A stretch of 64,000 nt of DNA from Thalassobius sp. Cn5-15 (GTDB taxonomy: Bacteria; Pseudomonadota; Alphaproteobacteria; Rhodobacterales; Rhodobacteraceae). The DNA is taken from NCBI RefSeq assembly GCF_022347685.1, contig NZ_JAKRGF010000002.1, forward strand, positions 186,001-250,000, written 5' to 3'. The stretch's first letter is position 1; the number at the start of each line of letters is the position of its first letter. The notes beneath the pieces were generated by a model. The model did no database searches, had not been told where the DNA came from, and saw only the letters and a program-made list of their open reading frames with translations. Positions 1 through 8,455 of this stretch are shown one piece after another. Made by a program: the position numbers and the translations under genes.

Positions 1-53
1 TCATCTGACAGCTCAATCAGCACAGGGCCTTTCGTTGCCTTCGCCTCATCCAT
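1..53 (-). CDS. ycjF: YcjF/DUF697-type membrane protein, N-terminal 17 codons only
   Basis: Only the first 17 codons are inside the window (MDEAKATKGPVLIELSD). The ATG overlaps the TGA of the preceding ycjX gene in the arrangement TGATG, so the two are translationally coupled. A charged start followed by GPVLIEL is what I know from the TIGR01620/YcjF family that follows ycjX in Rhodobacterales, but the diagnostic DUF697 region lies outside the window, so the call rests mainly on gene order. Confidence 0.5.
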   Translation of the reverse strand, partial: MDEAKATKGPVLIELSD

Positions 54-1471
54 CACAACACATCCCCGATCAAAAACTGCGCCGCGCGGTCCAGCCGGAT
101 ATGCGGCGGCCCCGCCCCCGGCCGCAGTTCAAGTGGCGCAGGTGCGAAACACATCACTGCGTAATCCTGATCCAGCCACTGCGTCTCCCCCTGCCGTGCC
201 GGTGCAAGCAGCTGCGCGGGATCTTCCGGCAACGCCCCGGGATAGAAAGCAGCCCGCTTGCCGCTATCCAGCAGGATGCCCTGAACACAGTCCACCTCGC
301 GCCCCTCATACGGCAGCCGTGCCTCTGACGTGGTGCGCAGTGCCGCCAGTGCCATCGCCTGCGTCTTGGCCCCCGCGAAATCCGCACGGTCACGGGCATC
401 ACGCAGCAACGCCTCGGTGATCGCTGCCAGCTGCGGATGCTGGTTGTGATGCAAATGGTCGGCCTTCGTCGCGGCAAACAGGATCTTCTCAACCCGTTTA
501 CCGCCTAAGATACGCGTCAAGAAGGCGCTGCGTCCGGGGCGAAAGGCGGCAAGAATGTCAGCCATAGACTGACGCAGATCCTCCACCGCAGCAGGACCGT
601 GATGCAAAGCGCCCAGCGCATCCACCAGCACCACCTGACGGTCAATGTGGGCAAAATGATTGCGAAAAAACGGTTTCACAACCTGCGCTTTATATGCCTC
701 ATACCGACGCGCCATTTCACGGCCCAATGTGCCGCGACCTGCACCTGCAGCGCCATCCGGCAGCGGGGCGAAGCTGAGAACGGGGGAGCCTGCCAGATCA
801 CCAGGCAGCAGGAACCGCCCCGGCGTGCAATCCGAATACCCTGCCGCGCGGGCCGCGTTCAAATAGGCGGTGAAGGATTTTGCCAGCGCCTGCGCGGTGC
901 CCTCTTCCAGCTTTGCCTCGAAATCAACACCCCGCAGATCCTCCAGAAAACCCACCGCCTCCTCACGCGCCTGCAGGCGGGTCAAGATATGATCACACCA
1001 GTCAGCATAGCTTTTGTCCAACAGCGCCAGATCCAACAACCATTCGCCGGGGTAATCCACAATATCCAGATGCACCGTGCGCATGCCCCGCACGCCGGAC
1101 AACAGGCCAGCAGGACGCAGCCGCAGTGACAGGCGTAACTCGCTGATCCCGCGGGTGTTGTCAGGCCAATGCGGGTCGGGGCCGGTGAGGGCGGCAAGGT
1201 TTTCCTCAAACGCAAAGCGCGGCACGGTGTCGTCTGGTTGCGGCTGCAAGAAGGCGGTGGCGATACGGCCCTCTGCCTCGGCCAGCAGTTGCGGCATGCG
1301 TCCACGATCTTTGAGGTTGGCGACCAGCGAGGTGATGAACACCGTCTTACCCGCCCGCGCCAATCCGGTGACGCCCAGACGGATCACCGGCTCAAACAGC
1401 GCCTCATTAACGCTGTCAGTCACGGTTTCCAATTGACGGCTGACCGCCTCTGCCACGGATGAGATGATCAC
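53..1471 (-). CDS. ycjX: YcjX-family P-loop GTPase-like protein (DUF463)
   Basis: A protein of about 472 residues with an early Walker A motif, GLARAGKT, preceded by VIRLGVT, and a later DIVDYPGEWLLDL segment. This combination is typical of the YcjX/DUF463 family, stress-associated P-loop proteins normally paired with YcjF, as here. I place the start at the GTG at 1471, giving MIISSVAEAVSRQLE, because the family starts close before this amphipathic stretch. The frame stays open to an ATG at 1516, which would add 15 residues that look non-conserved. The molecular substrate is not known for the family. Stop and downstream start overlap, so it forms an operon with the next gene. Confidence 0.85.
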   Translation of the reverse strand: MIISSVAEAVSRQLETVTDSVNEALFEPVIRLGVTGLARAGKTVFITSLVANLKDRGRMPQLLAEAEGRIATAFLQPQPDDTVPRFAFEENLAALTGPDPHWPDNTRGISELRLSLRLRPAGLLSGVRGMRTVHLDIVDYPGEWLLDLALLDKSYADWCDHILTRLQAREEAVGFLEDLRGVDFEAKLEEGTAQALAKSFTAYLNAARAAGYSDCTPGRFLLPGDLAGSPVLSFAPLPDGAAGAGRGTLGREMARRYEAYKAQVVKPFFRNHFAHIDRQVVLVDALGALHHGPAAVEDLRQSMADILAAFRPGRSAFLTRILGGKRVEKILFAATKADHLHHNQHPQLAAITEALLRDARDRADFAGAKTQAMALAALRTTSEARLPYEGREVDCVQGILLDSGKRAAFYPGALPEDPAQLLAPARQGETQWLDQDYAVMCFAPAPLELRPGAGPPHIRLDRAAQFLIGDVL

Positions 1472-1655
1472 GTACTCTCTGCCCTCTAACCCCTCTTGTC
1501 CATTCAACATAGGCACGCGCCTGCTGCGATAAAAGCACCGTACGCAGGGGTTTGCGGGGAAAGCCTGCCAGAACTCCCCCTAAAATCACACCTACCCGTC
1601 CGGCACCCGTCCCGTGCCCCTTCCCATGTCGTGCAATTTCCGCTACGCCCCCGCC

Positions 1656-2444
1656 ATGCCCAGATTTGCCCTTCTTGTTGAATACCACGGCGCGCCCTTT
1701 GCAGGCTGGCAGCGTCAGGCCGATCAGCCTTCTGTACAGGGCGCGATTGAGGCTGCGCTGGCGAAGCTGGAACCGGGCGCGCACACCATCGCCGCCGCAG
1801 GGCGCACCGATGCAGGCGTGCATGCGCTGGCACAGGTGGCTCATTGCGATCTGCAAAAGGATTGGGACCCCTTCCGCCTGTCAGAGGCACTGAACTACCA
1901 TCTGAAACCATCACCCGTCGCAATCACCCGCGCGGCCCGCGTCAATGATGACTGGCACGCACGGTTTTCGGCGCATGAGCGGCGCTATGTCTTTCGTCTG
2001 TTGATGCGCCGTGCACCTGCGACCCATGATGCGGGGCTGGTTTGGCAAATCTCTCACCAACTGGATGCAGGAGCGATGCGCGAGGCCGCAACACACCTGA
2101 TCGGGCTGCATGATTTCACCACCTTCCGATCCTCAATCTGTCAGGCGGCCAGTCCAGTAAAGACGTTGGATGAGCTAACGATTACCGAGGTTGATGGCTT
2201 GTCAGGGCGCGAGTTGCGGTTTTTCCTGCGGGCGCGCAGTTTCCTGCACAACCAAGTGCGCAGCTTCGTCGGTACGCTGGAGCGTGTGGGCGCTGGCGCG
2301 TGGGAGCCCGACCGCGTGCGCGACGCGCTGGCGGCCTGTGATCGCGCCGCCTGCGGGCCAGTCTGCCCACCGCAGGGCCTGTATCTGGCCGGTGTCGGCT
2401 ATGAGGACGATCCGTTTTCAACTGCGGCATCGCCGCAGGGCTAA
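1656..2444 (+). CDS. truA: tRNA pseudouridine(38-40) synthase TruA
   Basis: 262 residues, normal length for TruA. It begins with the family-typical [21 protein letters not shown] region and carries [10 protein letters not shown], whose Asp is the catalytic nucleophile. The C-terminal half has [11 protein letters not shown], also typical. TruA isomerises uridines 38 to 40 in the anticodon arm of many tRNAs. The reading frame continues upstream to an ATG at 1614, but the 14 extra residues are unlike the family, so the ATG at 1656 is preferred. It stands alone, divergent from ycjX. Confidence 0.95.
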   Translation: MPRFALLVEYHGAPFAGWQRQADQPSVQGAIEAALAKLEPGAHTIAAAGRTDAGVHALAQVAHCDLQKDWDPFRLSEALNYHLKPSPVAITRAARVNDDWHARFSAHERRYVFRLLMRRAPATHDAGLVWQISHQLDAGAMREAATHLIGLHDFTTFRSSICQAASPVKTLDELTITEVDGLSGRELRFFLRARSFLHNQVRSFVGTLERVGAGAWEPDRVRDALAACDRAACGPVCPPQGLYLAGVGYEDDPFSTAASPQG

Positions 2445-2516
2445 CCCTGCCCTCGCCTTTCGGGGACCCCGTGCTAAGCTACACGCAAAACGCGCAGCAC
2501 GTAGAGGAGACACCCT

Positions 2517-3209
2517 ATGAAACTCATCTGGCTTGGCCATGCCAGTTTCCGCCTGGAAATCGGCGATCAAATCCTGCTGATCGACCCGTGGTTCACCGGC
2601 AACCCGATGTTTCCCGAAGATCAGAAAGACGCCGCAACCGACGGCGCGACCGCGATTCTGCTGACGCACGGGCATGGCGATCATTCCGCCGATACTGTGG
2701 CACTGGCCAAGGCGCTGTCTGTTCCAGTCGTGGGAATTTACGATCTGATGTCGTTCTGGGAGGCAAGCGAAGGCATCGCAACCATCGGCTTCAACAAGGG
2801 CGGCACGGTGCAGATCGGCGATGTGGCGATCACAATGGTGAACGCAGTGCATTCCTCATCGCTCGGCTCTGACAGCGGGCCGATCTATGCGGGGGCAGAG
2901 GCGGGATATATGATCGCAGGCGAAGGCCACACGATCTATGTCTCAGGCGACACGGATGTGATGGCGGATATGCAGATCTTTAACGATTTGCACCAGCCGG
3001 ATATTGGCATTCTGGCCGCGGGTGGTCATTTCACTATGGATATGAAACGCGCGGCCTATGCGGCCAAGACCTTCTTTGACTTCAAAACGGTGATCCCGTG
3101 TCATTACCGCACCTTCCCGATCCTGGAACAATCCGCCGAAGCACTGGCCGAAGCCTTGCCGGAGGTGAATGTGATAGAACCAGAGGTGATGCAGCCGATC
3201 GAGCTGTAA
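2517..3209 (+). CDS. UPF0173-type metal-dependent hydrolase (metallo-beta-lactamase fold)
   Basis: 230 residues starting MKLIWLGHASFRLEIG, the signature start of UPF0173 proteins. The metal-binding motif HGHGDHSADT is at about residues 51-60, and later histidines follow (AVHSSSLGSDSG, GGHFTMDMKRAA, CHYRTFP). Family members are cytosolic and bind two metal ions; the physiological substrate is unknown. A good Shine-Dalgarno, GTAGAGGAGA, lies just before the ATG. The gene is 72 bases after truA on the same strand and converges on tadA. Confidence 0.9.
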   Translation: MKLIWLGHASFRLEIGDQILLIDPWFTGNPMFPEDQKDAATDGATAILLTHGHGDHSADTVALAKALSVPVVGIYDLMSFWEASEGIATIGFNKGGTVQIGDVAITMVNAVHSSSLGSDSGPIYAGAEAGYMIAGEGHTIYVSGDTDVMADMQIFNDLHQPDIGILAAGGHFTMDMKRAAYAAKTFFDFKTVIPCHYRTFPILEQSAEALAEALPEVNVIEPEVMQPIEL

Positions 3210-3248
3210 TCTGCGAGAGCGGATCCTCCGGCGCCAGAAAACCCAACT

Positions 3249-3266
3249 GATTTTGACGTCAAAATC
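3249..3266. repeat. 18-bp perfect palindrome between convergent genes
   Basis: GATTTTGACGTCAAAATC reads the same on both strands. It lies in the 69-base gap between the convergent UPF0173 and tadA genes. It has no GC-rich stem and lacks the usual layout of a rho-independent terminator, although the A and T arms could form a short hairpin. Confidence 0.6.
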
Positions 3267-3278
3267 CACGCATGCGCA

Positions 3279-3728
3279 TTAACGGCGGGCGGCGAAAAAA
3301 TCCCTCAGCAAAGCCTCCGCCGGGGCCGCGCTGAGCCCATCGTAAACCTCTGGCACATGATGGCACTGGCTGTGGCTGAAAATACGGGGGCCTTGCGCCA
3401 CGCCACCGCTTTTGGGATCAGACGCGCCATAATAAAGCCGTGCAATCCTTGCGGCGGAAATCACCGTGGCGCACATCGGGCACGGCTCTAACGTTACATA
3501 TAGGTCATGGCCCGGCAGCCGTTCACTGCCCAGCGCCTCACAGGCGGCGCGGATGACCAGCACCTCCGCATGAGCTGTGGGATCTGACAACTCGCGCGTG
3601 CGATTTCCAGCGCGGGCCACCACCTCACCCGCAGGCGACACCAGAACAGCGCCCACCGGCACCTCCCCTCGGGCGGCCGCAGCCTGCGCTTCCTCCAGCG
3701 CCTGATCCATGTATGTGCGAAAAACCAT
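3279..3728 (-). CDS. tadA: tRNA-specific adenosine deaminase TadA
   Basis: 149 residues, the normal size. It has the zinc and catalytic motifs of the cytidine/deoxycytidylate deaminase fold: HAE (TAHAEVLVIR, catalytic Glu) and PCxxC (LEPCPMCATVI). TadA converts A34 to inosine in tRNA-Arg(ACG) and is usually essential. The frame is open far upstream to 4001, but that part overlaps the divergent rluB gene and is not TadA-like. I place the start at the ATG at 3728 (MVFRTYMDQALEEAQAAA). It converges on the UPF0173 gene. Confidence 0.93.
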   Translation of the reverse strand: MVFRTYMDQALEEAQAAAARGEVPVGAVLVSPAGEVVARAGNRTRELSDPTAHAEVLVIRAACEALGSERLPGHDLYVTLEPCPMCATVISAARIARLYYGASDPKSGGVAQGPRIFSHSQCHHVPEVYDGLSAAPAEALLRDFFAARR

Positions 3729-3825
3729 GCCCTTGGTGTGCCCGTAGATCAGCGCTTTCGCAATGGGCAAATTTGGGTTAGGTCTGACGCCTCTTTTCTG
3801 CTGTTTGCCACAAAGGCCGCCCCCC

Positions 3826-5022
3826 ATGTCTGACAAAGCCCCCGAAACCACCCCAGCCGGGGATCGCATTGCCAAGGTGATTGCGCGGGCTGGCGTTGCC
3901 TCGCGCCGTGAGGCGGAGAAGCTGATTGAAACCGGACAGGTCAGTGTGAACGGTAAGGTGATCACCTCGCCCGCGCTGAACGTCACCGGCAAGGACCGCA
4001 TCGTTGTGAAGGGCCGCGCCTTGCAGGCGCCGGAACCGGCGCGGATGTGGCTGTATCACAAACCCACGGGTCTGGTGACCAGCCACAAGGACGAACAGGA
4101 CCGCGAAACCATCTTTGACACCCTGCCCGAGGATATGCCGCGGGTGATGTCGGTGGGACGCCTCGACCTCAACTCAGAAGGGCTGCTGCTGCTGACAAAC
4201 GATGGCGGCATAAAACGGCAGTTGGAACTGCCTTCCACCGGGTGGCTGCGTAAATATCGCGTGCGGGTGAAGGGGGCCGTGGATGACGCCAAACTGGCCC
4301 CGCTGCGCAAGGGCGTCACCGTAGATGGTGAGAAATTCCAGCCGATGGAGGTCACATTTGACCGCCAGCAAGGCGCCAACGCATGGGTCACCATTGGCCT
4401 GCGCGAGGGCAAGAACCGCGAAATTCGCCGCGCGATGGAAAGCATCGGGTTAAGCGTGAACCGCCTGATCCGTGTGTCCTATGGCCCCTTCCAACTGGGC
4501 ACCCTGAAACAGGGTGAGGTTGAGGAAATCCGCCGCAAAGTGATCCGCGATCAACTGGGGTTGAGCGCGGAGGATTTCGCCGACCCAGAGGCCACCCCCG
4601 GCCAAAAGGTACGCCGCCCGCTGCGCAAACCAAAATCCAAAGGCAGTTTTGGCGGCCCCGGCCAGCCCGGCCGCCCGCGTGAAGAGGACCAGAAAGCGCC
4701 CCGTGGAGCAGGCGGCAAAGGCCGCGATGCCCGCGCCAAGGGCTATGGCAAGTCGCGTGATGAGGATCGCAGCGACGAACGCCGTGGCGGCAAATTCGGC
4801 GGCAAACCTACGGGCAAGCCCTCTGGGAAATCCTTCGGAAAATCCTCCGCAGGGCCGCGTGGCGATCGCACTGATCGCCCTGCCCGTGATGACGCCCCTC
4901 GTGGCCGCAGAGGCGCGATGGACACCAGCCAGTCGCTGCGCCGTGGTAAAGCTGGCGGCAGGGCAAGTGGCAAACCAGCGAGCCGGTCAGGTGCTCCACA
5001 GGGTGGCAAACCCCGCCGCTGA
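3826..5022 (+). CDS. rluB: 23S rRNA pseudouridine synthase RluB/RsuA family with long basic tail
   Basis: 398 residues. An S4 RNA-binding domain (RIAKVIARAGVASRREAEKLIETG) is followed by the catalytic domain with the GRLDLNSEGLLLLTNDG motif (catalytic Asp) and EGKNREIRRAMESIG, as in RluB/RluE/RluF. RluB modifies U2605 of 23S rRNA. The last 120 or so residues are a low-complexity tail rich in Gly, Lys, Arg and Pro (GKPTGKPSGKSFGKSS, RGGK), probably disordered and RNA-binding. Similar tails occur in alphaproteobacterial homologues. The start at 3826 is chosen because the S4 domain follows within 12 residues; the open frame upstream overlaps tadA leader sequence. Confidence 0.9.
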   Translation: MSDKAPETTPAGDRIAKVIARAGVASRREAEKLIETGQVSVNGKVITSPALNVTGKDRIVVKGRALQAPEPARMWLYHKPTGLVTSHKDEQDRETIFDTLPEDMPRVMSVGRLDLNSEGLLLLTNDGGIKRQLELPSTGWLRKYRVRVKGAVDDAKLAPLRKGVTVDGEKFQPMEVTFDRQQGANAWVTIGLREGKNREIRRAMESIGLSVNRLIRVSYGPFQLGTLKQGEVEEIRRKVIRDQLGLSAEDFADPEATPGQKVRRPLRKPKSKGSFGGPGQPGRPREEDQKAPRGAGGKGRDARAKGYGKSRDEDRSDERRGGKFGGKPTGKPSGKSFGKSSAGPRGDRTDRPARDDAPRGRRGAMDTSQSLRRGKAGGRASGKPASRSGAPQGGKPRR

Positions 5023-5163
5023 TCCCAAGAGAGCAGCGCAAACCCGCACGCCACAACGGTTTTGCGCCGATCCGGCAAATCTTCCCCCTAGCGAAACTGG
5101 GGCAGACACCTTAGGTTTTATCCCAACGGCAAGCCCGCCTTGCATTTTGATAAGAGCCTTTGA

Positions 5164-5244
5164 ATGTCTGCGACCGGATTACAGAAACTGGCCTATGCGC
5201 TGCTGATCCTTCTGATGTGTTACACCATCTGGGGGGGCGCATAA
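5164..5244 (+). CDS. 26-residue single-span membrane peptide
   Basis: ATG at 5164 opens MSATGLQKLAYALLILLMCY, then TIWGGA and a stop. Residues 8-23 form one hydrophobic helix. Its TAA overlaps the ATG of the XpaC-like gene (TAATG), a classic translational coupling that argues it is real. It lacks a strong Shine-Dalgarno. I do not know a named family. By position it may be a small membrane partner of the XpaC-like protein, itself a membrane protein. It is below the size cut-off of most gene callers. Confidence 0.55.
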   Translation: MSATGLQKLAYALLILLMCYTIWGGA

Positions 5245-6146
5245 TGGCACAGAAATTTGGCGGCAAATACAGCCCCGACAGTGGTCAGACATCGACCCCG
5301 AATACGCCCCCGCCCCCATCCGCAGGGTCACAGGAATTTCGTGGTGCGGTGCGCAGCCGGGTCGGACTACGCTCTAACCTATTGTTCCTGTTGCCGATGC
5401 CGCTGATCCTAAAGGCGTTTCGCGCCGAGCCTTTGATCATGGCCCAATACCTCTTTGCACTGGGGGTCTTGATCCTTGCCGCGTGGCTGACCCGCGAAGG
5501 TCTGCGCGCTGAAGAGGCCTATGAGGCCCGCAAGATTGCCCGCCGCCCCGCCATGCCGCGCAAGATAATCGGCGCGATCAGCCTTGGTCTTGGTCTTGGT
5601 TTGGTGGGAATCGCTGGCTTTGGCCCTATTGAAGCGGGCATCTTTGCAGTGCTGGGCACAGTGTTGCATCTCATGGCCTTTGGCCTTGATCCGCTGAAGG
5701 ACAAGGGGATGGAGGGGATCGATACCTTCCAGACCGACCGCGTTGCCCGCGCGGTGGAAGAGGCGGAGGCCTATCTGGCGGAAATGCGAGATGCAATGGC
5801 GCGCGCCGGGGACCGCCAGGCCAGCCGCCAGTTGCAGTCCTTTGAAAAAACTGCCCGCGATCTTTTCCGCAAGGTCGAGGAGGATCCGCGTGATCTGACC
5901 GCAGCACGCAAGTACCTCAGCGTTTATCTGATGGGTGCGCGCGACGCGACGGTGCGATTTGCCGACATCTACAGCCGCAGTGGCGACGATCAGGCGCGCG
6001 ACGACTACATGGCGTTGCTCAGCGATCTTGAGCAGAACTTCGCCGCCCGCACCGAAAAATTCTTGCTGGAAGACCGCAGCGACCTCACCATCGAAATTGA
6101 GGTGCTCCGCGACCGGCTGAAACGCGAAGGCCTCACTGTTGAGTGA
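5244..6146 (+). CDS. XpaC-like membrane protein (5-bromo-4-chloroindolyl phosphate hydrolysis family)
   Basis: 300 residues. After a Pro/Thr-rich N-terminal stretch there are four hydrophobic segments (about residues 40-60, 63-83, 108-128 and 130-146). Then comes a charged helical cytoplasmic domain (VARAVEEAEAYLAEMRDAMARAGDR, ending DRLKREGLTVE). This layout fits the XpaC family, which in many bacteria sits directly before TelA, as here (65 bases apart). The hydrolase name is historical and no enzyme active site is visible. The start at 5244 overlaps the stop of the 26-residue peptide. It is the first large gene of the TelA module. Confidence 0.75.
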   Translation: MAQKFGGKYSPDSGQTSTPNTPPPPSAGSQEFRGAVRSRVGLRSNLLFLLPMPLILKAFRAEPLIMAQYLFALGVLILAAWLTREGLRAEEAYEARKIARRPAMPRKIIGAISLGLGLGLVGIAGFGPIEAGIFAVLGTVLHLMAFGLDPLKDKGMEGIDTFQTDRVARAVEEAEAYLAEMRDAMARAGDRQASRQLQSFEKTARDLFRKVEEDPRDLTAARKYLSVYLMGARDATVRFADIYSRSGDDQARDDYMALLSDLEQNFAARTEKFLLEDRSDLTIEIEVLRDRLKREGLTVE

Positions 6147-6210
6147 GTGTTAACATCCTATTCTGCGGCCCCGCCGCCTGCCTATTTTTCCCAGTTTGAA
6201 AGGGACCAAA

Positions 6211-7404
6211 ATGTCTACGACCATTCAACAAAAAGCCCAAGCCGCATTGGCAGAAGTGGAACAAGTCACCGCCGCCATCCTGCCCGCCCCCAGCACCGAT
6301 GTGGTGCCGCTGGAGGCCGCAGATGACAGCGCCAGCGCTGAAATCCGCACCCGGATGGCGGAACTGGACATGGAAGACAGCGGGTCGATCATCGGTTTCG
6401 GGTCCAAGGCGCAGGCGGAATTGCAGAGCATTTCTCAGGCTATGCTGACCGATGTGCGCAACAAAGATCTGGGTCCGGCAGGTGATTCCCTGCGCGATAT
6501 CGTGACCACTATCCGCGGTTTTTCCATGTCCGAACTGGACACCCGCCGCAAGCGCAGCTTCTGGGAAAAGATCATCGGTCGCGCCGCGCCTTTTGCCAAA
6601 TTCACCGCGCGCTTTGAAACCGTGCAGGGTCAGATCGACATGATCACCGACAACCTGCTGAAGCATGAGCATACGTTGCTGAAGGATATCAAATCCCTCG
6701 ACATGCTTTATGAAAAGACGTTGGAATTTTACGACGAACTGGCGCTCTATATCGCCGCAGGTGAGGCCAAGATTGCCGAACTGGACGCCACCGTGATCCC
6801 CGCCAAAGAGGCAGAAGTGCACACCGCGGATGAAGAAGCGCAGGTGATGAAGGCGCAGGAACTGCGCGATCTGCGCGCCGCACGTGATGATCTGGAACGC
6901 CGCGTGCACGACCTGAAACTGACCCGTCAGGTGACCATGCAATCTCTGCCCTCGATCCGTTTGGTGCAGGAAAATGACAAATCGCTGGTGGGCAAGATCA
7001 ACTCCACCCTCGTGAACACCGTGCCGCTGTGGGAAACCCAGCTGGCCCAAGCCCTGACCATCCAGCGCAGCGCCGAAGCGGCAAACGCCGTGCGCGACGC
7101 CAACGACCTAACGAACGAACTGCTGACCGCCAATGCCGCGAATCTGCGTGAAAACAACAAGGTGATCCGTCAGGAAATGGAGCGCGGCGTCTTTGATATT
7201 GAGGCGGTAAAACAAGCCAACGCCGATCTGATCGCCACGATCAACGAAAGCCTTGAAATCGCAGACGAAGGCAAAGCCAAACGTGCCGCCGCCGAAGCCG
7301 ACCTGACACAGATGGAAGCTGACCTGCGCGACACGCTGGCCGCTGCCAAGGCGCGCCAGGACGGGGTGGGCGACACCATCGCCACCTCCGCCGGAGCGGA
7401 GTAA
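6211..7404 (+). CDS. telA: TelA-family protein (toxic anion resistance)
   Basis: 397 residues, mostly long charged helices and coiled coil. Typical TelA features are GFGSKAQAELQSISQAMLTDVRNKDLGPAG near the N-terminus, GFSMSELDTRRKRSFW and LVQENDKSLVGKINSTLVNTVPLWETQL in the middle, and a C-terminal coiled coil. The family (PF05816) is linked to tellurite and other toxic-anion or envelope stress, but its mechanism is not established. I start it at 6211, right after AAAGGGACCAAA, rather than at the ATG at 6196. The lipoprotein gene follows after 5 bases, so the two are co-transcribed. Confidence 0.9.
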   Translation: MSTTIQQKAQAALAEVEQVTAAILPAPSTDVVPLEAADDSASAEIRTRMAELDMEDSGSIIGFGSKAQAELQSISQAMLTDVRNKDLGPAGDSLRDIVTTIRGFSMSELDTRRKRSFWEKIIGRAAPFAKFTARFETVQGQIDMITDNLLKHEHTLLKDIKSLDMLYEKTLEFYDELALYIAAGEAKIAELDATVIPAKEAEVHTADEEAQVMKAQELRDLRAARDDLERRVHDLKLTRQVTMQSLPSIRLVQENDKSLVGKINSTLVNTVPLWETQLAQALTIQRSAEAANAVRDANDLTNELLTANAANLRENNKVIRQEMERGVFDIEAVKQANADLIATINESLEIADEGKAKRAAAEADLTQMEADLRDTLAAAKARQDGVGDTIATSAGAE

Positions 7405-7409
7405 CCAGA

Positions 7410-8387
7410 ATGAGGCCACACGCCCACCAAGCACGCCCGAAGGCCGCGCTAAATCTGAGCGCGGCCCTTGGCGTTCTGGGACTGGTTGCGGCCTGCACCC
7501 CCTTGAACGTGTCCCCCGCCCCCGTGGCCCCGCCGAAGGCGCGCGTCGCGCCTCAGCCAGAGGTGATCCCTGCATCCGCCCCTGCGCAGACCTTGGCGCG
7601 CTATTATGCCACGCTACAGGCGGATCAATTGGTACAGGGCCTGTTGCGCACCGACGGCGGCGGCATTGATACACCCTATACCGCCCGCCAGCTGGCCGAA
7701 AATTACGAGGCGATCGCCTTCTATCAGGAATACCAGAACGGCAGCTGGCAACGGCAGGCAGACGCCACCCCATCGCAACTGCGCCGCTGGGCGGATCCAA
7801 TTGGGGTGAACGTAGAATTCGGCCGCTCTGTCCCGCTGGAACAGCGGCAGCTTGATCGCACCAACACACGTCTGTTTACGCAACGCCTCAGCCGCATCAC
7901 TCGCCACCCGATGTCGATGGCCCCCGCCGCCCGCGCCAATTTCCATGTGTTTTTCACCGGCTATGACGATCAGGCCCAATTGATGACCCGACTACGGCAG
8001 GTCCTGCCCGGTGCGGATCCGACATCTCTGCGCCTTGTGGCGACGATGCCGCGCTCGACGCATTGCCTGATGCTCAGCTTCGGCGGTCCGCGTCAGCCCC
8101 AGGAAATCACCCGAACCGTTGTGGTGATCCGCGCCGAACATCCTGACATCCTGCGCAAATCCTGCATCCACGAGGAAATGGCCCAAGGCATGGGATTGAT
8201 CAACGACAGCCCCCGCGCGCGACCTTCTATCTTTAATGACGACGACGAATTTGCCTTTCTGACCAGTCACGACGAGCGGTTGCTTGCGATGCACTATGAC
8301 CGCCGGCTGCGCATCGGAATGCCACTGCCAGAGGCCCGCCCGATCGTGCGCCAACTGGCCGCTGAACAGATGGGCGCGCAGATCTGA
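7410..8387 (+). CDS. DUF2927-domain lipoprotein
   Basis: 325 residues. The N-terminus is a lipoprotein signal: basic HQARPK, a hydrophobic stretch LNLSAALGVLGLVAAC with the lipobox LVAAC and Cys29, then a Pro/Ala-rich linker. The DUF2927 domain covers about residues 150-325 and contains HCLMLSFGG and SCIHEEMAQGMGLINDSPRARPSIFNDDDEFAFLT. The HEExxQ segment resembles a degenerate metallopeptidase motif, though activity is unproven in the family. It lies 5 bases after telA and is expected to be exported and anchored in the envelope, so it may link the module to the cell surface. Confidence 0.85.
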   Translation: MRPHAHQARPKAALNLSAALGVLGLVAACTPLNVSPAPVAPPKARVAPQPEVIPASAPAQTLARYYATLQADQLVQGLLRTDGGGIDTPYTARQLAENYEAIAFYQEYQNGSWQRQADATPSQLRRWADPIGVNVEFGRSVPLEQRQLDRTNTRLFTQRLSRITRHPMSMAPAARANFHVFFTGYDDQAQLMTRLRQVLPGADPTSLRLVATMPRSTHCLMLSFGGPRQPQEITRTVVVIRAEHPDILRKSCIHEEMAQGMGLINDSPRARPSIFNDDDEFAFLTSHDERLLAMHYDRRLRIGMPLPEARPIVRQLAAEQMGAQI

Positions 8388-8455
8388 ACACATCTGACGG
8401 CTGCGCCATGCTCGCGCCGCCGTACTAAATTTCACCGCCCACGAAGGAGGGTTTC

